Assembly (NCBI GenBank): GCA_024362935.1
Contig: JANCRA010000019.1
Coordinates: forward strand, 11,590,501-11,654,500
From: Setophaga petechia
Taxonomy: Eukaryota > Chordata > Aves > Passeriformes > Parulidae
Length of the DNA stretch: 64,000 bases
Reading direction: 5' to 3'
Made by a program: the position numbers and the translations under genes. Shown one piece after another: positions 13,601 to 22,967 of this stretch (position 1 is the stretch's first letter; the number at the start of each line of letters is the position of its first letter). The notes under the pieces were generated by a model. The model saw only the letters and a program-made list of their open reading frames with translations, was not told the DNA's origin and made no database searches.

Positions 13601-16600
13601 AAAACAAAACAAAATAATACCTGTTGTTTTCTTCATTATGCTGTAGAAGACTCCACCCTGCTGAAACAACTGAGGAAGCCCCTTTGCATAAGACCAAACA
13701 TCTTCTCCTGTAAAAATCAAACACAAACATTAAAATTAAACAGTTGTGTTTTCATATTATAGACAATGGCTGAAAATGTAACTCCTTAAATCAAAAGTGG
13801 AGTCCTCACTATCTTCTATGCAATTAAGAATTTGAATTTTTATTGCAAATGCAGAGAACATGAGCCTGGGACATTGAAGGACTTCTAGAAAAACATACCA
13901 CTGTGTGCAGTCAAATATCCTGCATGTTCTAGAACAAAGGCTCCCAAATTTGATTTGATCCAAGGTGCAGCTCCCTGCTCTTTGCCAAGCCCTAAACACG
14001 AGTCTCAATTCCCCTCCTACCTCTGCTTTCAACATTAAACTAGGAAATTACTAACACACTTCCAAAATTCAAGCTCATATCCTTGCTCATTAAAACTTGA
14101 ATTCCATATCCCTACACCTTCTCAAAAATCAGAGCTCAATTTCACAGCTGCCACACAGGAGACTTAATGCTGCAGCTGAGACACAAACGTCCACCCAGGC
14201 AGCTGCATAGAAGCTGTGTCTGCACCTTGCTTTTCTTGAGAGTTAGAAACAAAATACCAACCATGAAGCCCTGGCAGTCCTGTATAACCAGCGTTTCTCA
14301 ACAACACCAAAAATGGCATTGAAATGTGACAACTTTAAATGCCATGGAGAGAAAAAAAAAAACAAAAAACCAACAACCTAGACTACATAAGGAAAGGAAT
14401 ATAAAAAAATTGAAAAATTGGGTTACAGTGATGGAATATCAGTGACCTAACAGCACCTGCTCAATCATTTCTTTGCCTATACCCTTTTCCTTATTTTGCT
14501 AACCACTTACCAGCTTCAGAGAAGTGACACATGCTGTAGCTGTCTAAGCAGTACAAAGTTCTGATAAATTCTATTCTCCTGATTCAGGAACAACTATTGT
14601 GCACACACATTACACATTTTCAGAAAAAATATTATTTTTCCCACTTTCTATCAAATATACAAAGAACATATCAATACATTTTAGGCAGAAATTGCCCCCT
14701 TCTGTAGGGATTGAAATCTCAATAACAACATCTCTCAAATTTCCATTAAGATTTGAAAATGTAATTCTTCAGCTATAGTTAACTGGTTGTACTATTTGGA
14801 TAGAGAAAGCTGGAATGTGTGAGGCTGTAAAATATGACCACCAATATGTCTTTGCTGGCTGTTATAGGGAAAATAAAATAAAAGAGCACAGGAGGCACAG
14901 GACTGCCTGCTCATCTGCTCCCCCACAACTGTCACTCACCTCTCCACTGCAGGCATTACTCAAGCCCCCATTCACTTTACAAAAGTACAGTGCACATTCA
15001 CCACATTCTGACTCTGGATGTTTTAAAGACAGGAGACTGATATAATCTGATTAATTTTGAAAACATTCCTTCAAACCATATATGCTCAGGTTCATTGCTT
15101 TCATTCGCACATCAAGCTCCCAAATTCAGCCTTTGCTTCCAAGATGAACATTGAAGTAATAAACCAACTGTTCTTCTTTCTTATTTTCCATGATCTACTG
15201 AAGGAAGTCTTCTGTCACTGCCACCTGTGTCCTTACTCTCACTGGCAATCTGAAATGCACCTCCCTATACACAGTGTCTCCAGAGCATCACTGCTGTGCC
15301 TCTTTCAACTCTCCCTGATGGTTTAAACACTGCCCACAGGAATCAAAACAACCACTGCACTGAGAACTATCAGGATACAGCTACTGAGAACTATCAGGAT
15401 ACAGCTCTCACTCCACTGAAGCCTGAAGAGGCCACAGCCATCAGGACTCCATACTAAGGACTCCTTTACTGCTGCATTGAGCAATCCATTACTGTTTGAA
15501 GGACTCCCTTTCATTACACAAGACAACCACTGGACTTAAAGAAGACCAGTCTTAGAATTACTGACATTTTCCAAGGAAAGATTCCCTATCTGCTGTGGGC
15601 ATGATTTTTCAGGCCTTGCACAAGGGAAGCATCACTGTTTAGACAGCCTTTTATGCAATACTAACAAGTACTACATGCAGGAAAGCATGGAGAGCAGGGC
15701 TCACAATACAAAAGCATCAGCCACTGAAAGAAATACAAACTAATGACACTGTTTTGATAGACATCTCCCACTGGAAGACCAAAAAGCCCAGAGTTACAAC
15801 TGGACTTTCCCAGATCAGAGGAACTAGTGTGTGTGACTCAACTAAACTACATTTGAGGTTTGCACATTTTTGTTGCTAGCTGAGTTTTACCGTTTGTTTT
15901 GGATTTGTTTCCATGGTAGCAAGATGTTTATAGGTCACAAGTTAATTTGGATGATCATTTAGTTAGATTAAAAACTCCCTCAAGATACTACATTCATCAA
16001 AGAGATTATACTGTTCCTACTCCAGGACACACTTCCTCAGCCAGACCCCAATCCCAGAACATTAAGGTATGGGAACAAATCAAGACTGTCCTACCCACAA
16101 ATAGGCCTTGTCCACTGATACAAGTTAGCCTGCAACTGCTGCAAGCCCAAGACTGTCACTTCAGACAGCAGAGAGAACACACAAAGTGCAACACAAATAA
16201 AAAACTCAATTGATAAACATATGTTATAGGGAAGTTCAGCTGTCTTCAAAGCAAGCTGTTTATTTCCATGAAAATCCTGGCATCACATAATACATTAAAT
16301 TTAAACCTGGCTATTTTGATTCCTTGTGTATGGATGAATTCATCAGTGAAAAACAAACCAATCAAAATAAATTCATATCTGGCTTGCACATATTCAGAGT
16401 GCTTCTGCAGGGATGTAAATAAATCTGGTTTAAAATATAATGTTTGAAATATGTTAATGCAAAATTCCAATTCCTTTACTAATTTCCCTACAGAATTCTG
16501 CATTTTGAGCTAAAAAAAAAAATAAGAGAAAGTTTTACAAAAAAATATGCATAATATGTTAATTGGTCCAGAAATTACAGTGTTTAATTTCCCAGGGCTT

Positions 16601-19600
16601 TTTTAAAAATTATATAGAGAAAAACTTAAGAACATGATCTAAAATTCTAATAAGTAGTTGAGAAAAACTTAAGAACATGATCTAAAATTCTAATAAGTAG
16701 CTGAGACCAGAAAAGAAAAATTCTACTAGTTGAAATAAGAAAAATTCTTCAGTCTACAGGAGACTGTATGAAAGAAAATGTTTTAAGCACACAGAATGAG
16801 TAATCATGGATGTTTGAAGACACACTTCCACTATGGGCACTGGGGAAAAGCATCTCCCCTCTACACATTCTAATCTCAATGTATTATAGGAATGCTTGCA
16901 GCAGAATCAAGTTACAAAGCTGGCTCTCAGATCTTTGCAGCAGTTTCAGCAGTACAGAAATGCTGTTGAAAATGTCTCAAAAAGGCTGAATATGCCACCT
17001 TGAGGAATTACCACCCTTAAGAAAGTGCAAGGACTTAAGAAGTTTGCTAATCTGTTGAAAAATCACAATTGTGAACAGTCTAGTGACTAGATTTCTCTCA
17101 CAAGTATTTTTAAACAAAAATGAAGACCCAATGAGAAAAATGATGACATAATCACAGCATCTTATTCAGTAGTTGCATAAGGCTTTATAACTGGTTGGTT
17201 TATCACTCACTGCTGCTTTTACTTCTATCAGTAATACACTATGGATGCAGCCAGAGAAGGGTGAGATAAATTCTATTCTAACTGGTGCTCTTAAAGCAGA
17301 ATCCAGCAGTAGTGATGGCAAAGACAAAAAGCCATTCTTGCATACAAGATCAGCTCACAGTTTATGGATAAGCATCTGTGAAATAATAACACACCTTAAC
17401 GCTTAAGTAACCAAGATATTTTTAAAGCATGCCAAAGTTTTTTGAAGTCAGTAACTATACTTCCAGCAGTATTTCCTGCAGACAGGAAACAAGCTTCATC
17501 TAAAAGTTAAGACAACTTTTAAACCTGACTTTTTCCTGCACTTTGGAACTGGGGTGTAAATGTCAGTGTGATGATGTGAGTAGTGATTCAGCACACTATC
17601 TTGTAAAAGACACAGGAGTAAACAATCAAACTTGGAAAAGAATCAAAGTTCTGCTTGATGAACTTCTGACATAGCACTCTGTGATTACGTAATTGTTTCG
17701 TTTCTGAAACATCACATGCTTTAGCCACACCAAATCCCTCCAGCAAAAGAGAAGGCTTCCACAAAAAAAACTGTAAACATGACTATTCAACTGGTTCCTA
17801 GAGCTGAATGTATGATAATTACAGTTCTACTTCCTGCCAGAAAGCAGCAAGAACTGTGAAACCTGAGACACAAAATACACAGAGGGGTCCAAGTCTCCCG
17901 AGTTCAAAAAAGGAAAATAAAAAACACAGGCACCTGAGAAAAGTCCTTTAGTCTTGAATTATTCACAGTCAGATTTACATGACTGATAATTTGTAAGTAT
18001 AGCTTTGAACCTTATGCCCAACCTTTGGAATTCAGATGTATGTTTAGATTCTTTCAGTTTCTCCTCTGTTTATATTCTGAAACAATACTTTTTTAAATCT
18101 CTAAAAAGACCAGATCTTAATTTAAAACTAACAAGATTACCTAAGGAGAAAATGCCAAGTTGATATGCTCAAACCAAGATAACTCCGTGTGGGGCCAAAT
18201 GTCAGGATTTCCTTCTACTACAAAGGTGACAATTTGTTCCTCAAACTTCCAATGAGCAGACACTCAGCATCCCCTTCTCACCCCTGCTCTAAATTTATTT
18301 CCTGAAACCTGAGGGACATGTAGGAAAAAAAGTCTGTAGCTTTCACACATACACTGCCAATGTGTACCTAATGAGAGGCAGGAAAAACAGACAGGACTGC
18401 AGAGGCAATGCAATCACCTCTAAACAGCAATTTTTAAAGAGGACTTCGTAGCAAAGGAAGAGCAAGTATACCTCATATATACATTTCTAAAAGTCCCTGA
18501 CAGCATATTAAATGTTCTTCTAATAAAGGAATAAGGGAATTTTTTTCAGCTACAAGATCAAGCACGATTTAAGAAAAAGGGAATGTGTATGTAACTACAG
18601 CTTGCAACATGTTATCTTCTACTTAAAAACACAATTTTGAAGAATAACACGAAGTTAGCCTTACCCATGAGCGTTGCCAGAAGACAGAGAGAATACATCT
18701 CCTTGTCAACTTGCTCTTGCAGATCCTTCGAGGAGATCTTACTGGTCACAGCAACATCTTCGTGTTTCACAGCATGGGCTGAGTGAGCTGAGGCAGCCTG
18801 CCTGCCTTCCTCCTTGCCCTTCAGAATTTCTATGGCAATCCTGTCACCGTGCTGCAAAGGAACAGGCTCATTTTCCATGCCTTCTTTGGGAGGCAGAAGC
18901 TCTTTTGGAGGAAAGCCGTAGCGAATACATTGCAAATACGGGGGAATATTAAATTCTCTTGCTATGCCTTCCTGGAGCTCCAAGAAGGTGGTAGTGCACT
19001 TCAAGGTAAGCATTGACTGCCTCCCGTCGTTGGTGGTTATCCGAATTTTCTTTTCCTTTGCAGATGTTGGAGAATATGGGGTTTTGGTTGGTGTAGCGGG
19101 TGCAGACGAGGGCCCCTCACGGACAGCCCCGGGAGAAGCAGTCCTGGGCTGTCCTTTATGCTCTTGTTTCAATTTTTCACTTTTCCGTTTCTGCATTACG
19201 GAAGCCTGGTCCGCAATGTTCTGCTGAATAGTTCTTTCAGCCTTGCTCATATTCAACTCCTCCTTGTGCAAAGTTTTAGTCTTCTGTCCAGTCAAAATTA
19301 TTTTGGTTGGAAGTTGTGACTCTAATTCTTGTCCTTGCTGTACATCATCAGCTCTTTGGGCGTGAGCACCATCGATATTTACAGGGGTATAATCATCAGG
19401 GTTCTTTTTGGCAGTTTGGTGCAGTATTGTGTTGACAACTTTTTGCACCAGAATCTCACTACCAAATTCACCGGGGAAGTGCTTGGTAACAAGTTTCATG
19501 GCGACATCGTACACATTGCTGTTCAAAGAGGTGTCGCTTTCATACTGGAACCAGTAGACAGTCTCTCTCACCACTCTTCCACCCCACTCTAGAGTTATAG

Positions 19601-21347
19601 GAAAAGCTTCAGGCAGATTGTCATATTCTTTACCTTCCCAGTAATGCTTGAATCCACAGCCACACTTGCCACCTGAAGACCTAGTATTAGTTCTGTCTCC
19701 ATCAATATACAAAACAGACCCATCTTCTCTGACGCGACGCATTAAGTTACCATGGCACCAGTTACATACAGTCAAATTACTCAGGCCATAGTCTGGTACC
19801 AGCACATCCTTCACAGGGTTGTAAGAACACACCAAACTGTTCAGGGGAAAACTGTAATTTTTGTCAGGCCTTAGCTGGCCATGAGTACTTTTTGCCAGGT
19901 TATACAGCTTCCCCCCAGGAGCCAGCCACTCTGGGGGAACGTGATGCTCTGAAAGAGCCCCACAGATGAGGCACCTGTGAAGGCGGTTGTCCATCACTGC
20001 TTTTTTGGCAGCTGCAGTGACCTCTTCGGGCTGGACCCCTATTACACCAGTCCTTCTGTAGAAATATTGATGCACATCAGCTACAAGACTGGGGTGGATA
20101 CCGTGTTTACTCATGAATACCTCCTCCATTGCAGCAACAAGCCTCATCAAGTACTTATCCTGCAAACTTCTGTCTCCTCCAATAATACAACCACCATCCT
20201 CCTCTAACATGATGTACTTTTTGATGAGGTCTTGAGGAACTCCCCAGGCTTTAGGAAGCAGCTTCCTAGGCAGCTTAGGTAAAGCAGCACCTTTTATTCC
20301 AACCAGAGGAATATAATGGTTACGTCCTGAGCTACTCCACGCAATACAGATCGGCTTGTTCAACATGCCATCTTTCCCCATGCATTTTTCCAGAGGTATC
20401 AGACCAGGGAGGAATGTTGCTGAATAATCTCCAGAGCTTCGCATTCCACTCAAGGAGTCTAACAGGATGATAGGCCGGTGAAGCACGTTGGCCAGACCAA
20501 AGATGTGAATATTCCTAAGGCCCATTGGCACACCTTCTGGAGGAACAAACAAAGGGTCACATTCATTGATAATATCCTCCCACTCTGCAGCATCAATAAA
20601 GTCATGGAAAAGTGCCTTGTAGTGGCTCAGATTCTCCTCAAAATGCTTCTTTAGATTCTCTCGGAGAGCATGCCAGAACAGCTCCCTGCCAACAAGCGCT
20701 CGTGAGACTGCATGGACAAGGCAGTGGCCATCTCCATCCACGTGGACAGGAATGAGGCACTCTTGACTGTTGTTGGCCTTCTTGATGTCCTCCAGGGTGT
20801 CGTGCAGGTAGATGAGGCTGCCGGAGCGGTCCTTCCCGTAACCCATGGTTTCGACGTGCTCTGGCTCGATGAGGAAGGCGCGGTCGCCCAGGAGGGAGCA
20901 GTCAAAGATGTCTCCCTGGTTCATCTCCGTGAGGAGCTTGGCTTTGCCAGTCTGCTTGTCCATCCCATAGCGGGCCAGGATGGGGGCCAGGAGCTTGCAG
21001 TGGTAGTTGGAGAGGCCATGGACTTTGACAAGCTCTGTGTTCCTGCGGGGCGGGCCGGCGCCGCTGACGCCCAGCAGCGCGTTCCGCAGCAGGTTGTGCA
21101 GCACCAGGTCGGGGTCCGTCACCTCCTCCACGGCCAGCAGCTGCCGCTGCTCGTGGCGCCGCCCGCAGTCCGTGCACTCGATGCTGCCGCTGCCCTGCGG
21201 CCCGTGCGCCGGGAAGAACAGCCGCGCCTGGCATTTGGGATCGGGGCAGGTGCCCGAGAAGATGCGCCGGTCTCGCTTCTTGGAGGCGGACGGAGGCGGC
21301 GGCTGCTGCTGAGGCGACGGCGGCGGCGGCTGCTGGGGCTGGGACAT
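9790..21347 (-). CDS. VCPIP1: VCPIP1 (VCIP135) deubiquitinase, whole coding region in three exons
   Basis: The coding sequence joins 21347-18665, 13707-13621 and 10661-9790, giving 3642 nt and 1213 residues plus stop. Both introns are phase 1 and have GT-AG ends, and each junction rebuilds a glycine codon. The product matches vertebrate VCPIP1 from end to end (human about 1222 residues). It is a cysteine deubiquitinase that binds p97/VCP with p47 and is needed for Golgi and ER membrane fusion after mitosis. It has also been linked to removal of DNA-protein crosslinks through SPRTN. The three-exon layout, with one very large first exon, is also that of the mammalian gene. No frameshift or premature stop is present, so the gene is judged functional. 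Identification rests on remembered family sequence, and the match is too extensive to be chance. Confidence 0.97.
10662..13620 (-). other. VCPIP1 intron 2
   Basis: This intron of about 2.96 kb begins GTATTATTTTG, continues T-rich and reaches a (TTCC)12 microsatellite 22 nt in. The acceptor side has a moderate pyrimidine tract (CTTTTCCTGTCTTTATAG). A-rich runs occur at about 13309-13324 and 13482-13491 on the plus strand. No other gene or mobile element was recognised. Confidence 0.85.
13551..13598. repeat. (GGAA)12 microsatellite in VCPIP1 intron 2
   Basis: This is an uninterrupted GGAA run of 48 bp on the plus strand. On the VCPIP1 sense strand it reads TTCC and begins 22 nt downstream of the exon 2 donor, after a T-rich spacer. 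Perfect tetranucleotide runs of this length are usually length-variable. Confidence 0.97.
13621..13707 (-). CDS. VCPIP1: VCPIP1 coding exon 2 (87 nt)
   Basis: This small internal exon encodes residues 895-923 plus one base of 924 and begins GEDVWSYAKGLPQLF. The acceptor is TTTTTACAG before GAGAAGATG. The donor is ACAACAG before GTATTA, which is weak at the +4 and +5 positions. The length is 29 codons and both flanking introns are phase 1, so skipping it would keep the frame and delete 29 residues just after the UBX-like region. The family sequence runs straight from the exon 1 end (LLATLM) into this exon, which confirms the splice. A run of twelve GGAA units (TTCC on the transcribed sense) starts 22 nt inside the downstream intron. 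Confidence 0.95.
15359..15406. repeat. Perfect 24-bp direct tandem duplication
   Basis: Two identical 24-bp units (15359-15382 and 15383-15406), each beginning ACTGAGAACTATCAGG, lie back to back in VCPIP1 intron 1. With no difference between copies, the duplication is probably recent, or it may vary between individuals. Confidence 0.95.
16617..16702. repeat. 43-bp direct tandem duplication, one mismatch
   Basis: Units 16617-16659 and 16660-16702 are the same except for one T/C difference near the end (AGTAGTT against AGTAGCT). Both begin GAGAAAAACTTAAGAACATG. They lie in VCPIP1 intron 1 and look like a recent local duplication. Confidence 0.95.
18665..21347 (-). CDS. VCPIP1: VCPIP1 coding exon 1: zinc-finger-like region, OTU protease, UBX-like domain
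   Basis: This exon encodes residues 1-894 plus the first base of codon 895. The ATG (21347-21345) has a purine at -3 and opens the family's Pro-rich start, here a mixed Gln/Pro/Ser stretch in residues 1-20. Cys pairs C34/C39 and C58/C61 form a zinc-finger-like unit. The OTU domain spans about 195-350. It holds the nucleophile C209 in the motif DGDGHCLVHA and the partner H344 in GRNHYIPLVG. Further Cys pairs at C459/C462, C528/C531 and C562/C564 may bind metal. A UBX/ubiquitin-like fold lies at about 767-842, preceded by a Ser/Thr/Pro-rich linker with SP and TP sites. The exon ends ...CTCATGG followed by GTAAGG, a strong donor. If read through, the frame would add 17 intron-encoded residues before a stop, so the apparent 911-residue ORF is not the true end. 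Confidence 0.97.
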
Positions 21348-21749
21348 CGCTCCGCTCCTCTCCGCCCGGGCTTCACCCGCACCCGCTCCTCCGCCGCCCT
21401 CACAGGCGCATTCCCTGCGCGCCGGACAACGACCGCCGCCTCTCAGACGCCGCCGGTGCCGGTGCTGCCCGTGCGGTACCGAGCGCCGCCCGCCGCCCCC
21501 CGCCCGACGCGGAAGCCGCCGCCGCTCTCACCGCCCCTCGGCCGCCTCAGTGCCCGCAGCGCCGCGGCCTCGCGCACTTCCACGCCGGCGGCGCACGCGC
21601 GGCGCTGCGGGGGCGGATGGGAGCGATAGTTTCGTTCGCCGCCAAGGCCCGATGTGGGGAAGGGATCTACGTGCTAAGGGGACACTACAGAGACCGTGAT
21701 GCCATGCGGCAGAGAGTGGGAGGGCGGGGGAGGGGCGAGCCCCGGCGGG

Positions 21750-21767
21750 GTTGCTGGGAAGCGTAGT
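21750..21767 (-). promoter_or_regulatory. ZNF143/THAP11-like promoter motif
   Basis: On the minus strand this reads ACTACGCTTCCCAGCAAC. It resembles the known ZNF143 (Staf) site of the form ACTACAnnTCCCAGnATGC: both the ACTAC and TTCCCAG blocks are intact at the right spacing, while the right end diverges. It lies about 400 bp upstream of the VCPIP1 ATG inside the CpG island, in the gene's orientation, a usual place for such sites in housekeeping promoters. Confidence 0.6.
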
Positions 21768-21857
21768 CCGCGGGCGGGTGGGCCGGGAGGGACGGGCAGG
21801 GCGCTCCGCGGCGCTTGTTGCGCTTCCTGCGGGAGCGCTGGGGGTGGCAGTAGGGTG

Positions 21858-22068
21858 TGAGGTAACACCCCACATGTACATTCCTGCTCTGCCTCGCTCG
21901 GATGTTGGTCTGATGTGACACCCCACGTGTATATTCTTCCTCTGTGCCCCTCAGGTGCTGGTTTGAGGCGACACTCTACGTATATGCCTCCTCTGCCCCT
22001 CTCGGGGGTGGCTCCGAGGTGACACCCCGCGTGTACATCCCTCCTCTGCCGCCTCACGCCCCGCAGGA
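21858..22068. repeat. Degenerate 53-bp tandem repeat, four copies, upstream of VCPIP1
   Basis: Four diverged units start at 21858, 21911, 21964 and about 22015, at spacings of 53, 53 and 51 bp. Each follows the pattern TGAGGTGACACCCCACGTGT, then an AT-containing bit, then TCCTCTGCCCCTC. The core varies as CACATG, CACGTG, TACGTA and CGCGTG. The last copy runs into unique GC-rich sequence at about 22068. Confidence 0.85.
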
Positions 22069-22933
22069 GCACCGGGCAAAGCTCCCTCCCGTGTCACCTG
22101 TGCCCCTGGACAGGCTCGGGGGGCGGGAGGCTGCTCAGCTCCGACAGGCTGCAGCCGGCAAGGGACTGACAGGAAGGGACAGGGCGGGGGCCGGCCCCAG
22201 CCTTCCCCTCAGCAGTGCTGCTGAAGGGGAGTCTGAGGGTCCCCGGGGGCTCCCCGGGCAAGGAGGTTTCTAAAAGCACGGCAGGCAGAGTGTCCTGCCG
22301 GGCAGAGTGCCCCGCCAGGCAGCACCGCCTGCAGCCGCGGGCACACGGGCTCTGACCCAGCCGCTGCCCGAGAGCCTCGGCGGGCAGGCCCGGGCGGCGG
22401 CGGCCGGGCTGTGCCTGCCCTCGAAGCTCCTCGGGGAACTGGAGCCCAGCACTCCCTCGCCGGGGTTTCGATTCCCGAGAAGCCGCGCCGGGCTGCTGGT
22501 CCGGGGGGTGAGCTATCTGAGCGGAGGTGTTCCCCGGCTGCCGGCTGCTGATAGCGACAAAGCAAGGCTCACGGGGACGCCAGAGCAAGCTGTTAACGCG
22601 ACTGATCCCTCCAGCTGGTGCTACGTAAGGAGATAATGAGGGAACGGAGCTGGCGTTTACGTTATCTCCAGTGGCCGTCTGAAACGATACTTTTGCCAAA
22701 ATGAAATGGAATAATGTTCACCACTTCCAACCTAATTGTAGGGCTGGCAGCATATTCATGTGGAGAACTCAAGGAGGGATACTGTCAGCAAACGGAGGAG
22801 TTAAGCTCTCTGAAGGCTATTCCAGATAAAGATTTATCCTTAAATTAAGGAAAACAAAAGCTGAATGTCGGAGGACAAGATGAAACCTCACAGGGTGTTT
22901 CCAAGTACCGGTGACCTATTCCTGTTCACAAGG

Positions 22934-22935
<2 letters not shown>

Positions 22936-22965
<30 letters not shown>
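22936..22965. repeat. A30 homopolymer
   Basis: Thirty uninterrupted adenines lie just outside the VCPIP1 CpG island. This could be a simple repeat or the tail of an old retrocopy, but the sequence on its left is not recognisable as a known element and no target-site duplication was found. Confidence 0.9.

Positions 22966-22967
<2 letters not shown>

Larger units (their letters stand above)
13708..18664 (-). other. VCPIP1 intron 1
   Basis: This intron of about 4.96 kb is AT-rich and contains no coding exon that I can recognise. It holds two small perfect or near-perfect direct tandem duplications, 24 bp x2 at 15359-15406 and 43 bp x2 at 16617-16702, listed separately. The donor is GTAAGG and the acceptor is preceded by a T-rich tract. 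Nothing else stands out. Confidence 0.85.
21000..22620 (-). promoter_or_regulatory. CpG-island promoter of VCPIP1
   Basis: GC content and CpG density jump sharply from inside the start of exon 1 to about 22.6 kb, then fall back to AT-rich DNA. No TATA box is seen near the expected start, which is usual for a housekeeping CpG-island promoter. The transcription start probably lies at about 21.4-21.7 kb. The island extends about 1.2 kb beyond the ATG, wide enough that a divergent plus-strand transcript is possible, though no plus-strand gene is recognisable. Confidence 0.85.

Noticed and set aside
13502..13726. 74-codon minus-strand frame read as a separate small protein
   Set aside because: It is VCPIP1 exon 2 plus flanking intron, with the microsatellite translated as a Pro-Ser-Phe-Leu repeat.
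20712..21629. 305-codon plus-strand open frame
   Set aside because: It lies antisense to VCPIP1 exon 1 and its CpG island. GC-rich coding DNA commonly leaves the opposite strand open, and the translation has no family match.
22094..22699. 201-codon minus-strand open frame upstream of VCPIP1
   Set aside because: It lies in the GC-rich island, has low-complexity composition and overlaps other open frames on the same strand. It shows no family resemblance.
22936..22965. A30 tract as the tail of a processed pseudogene
   Set aside because: The sequence to its left is not recognisable as any gene or element and no flanking duplication was found, so it is listed only as a homopolymer.
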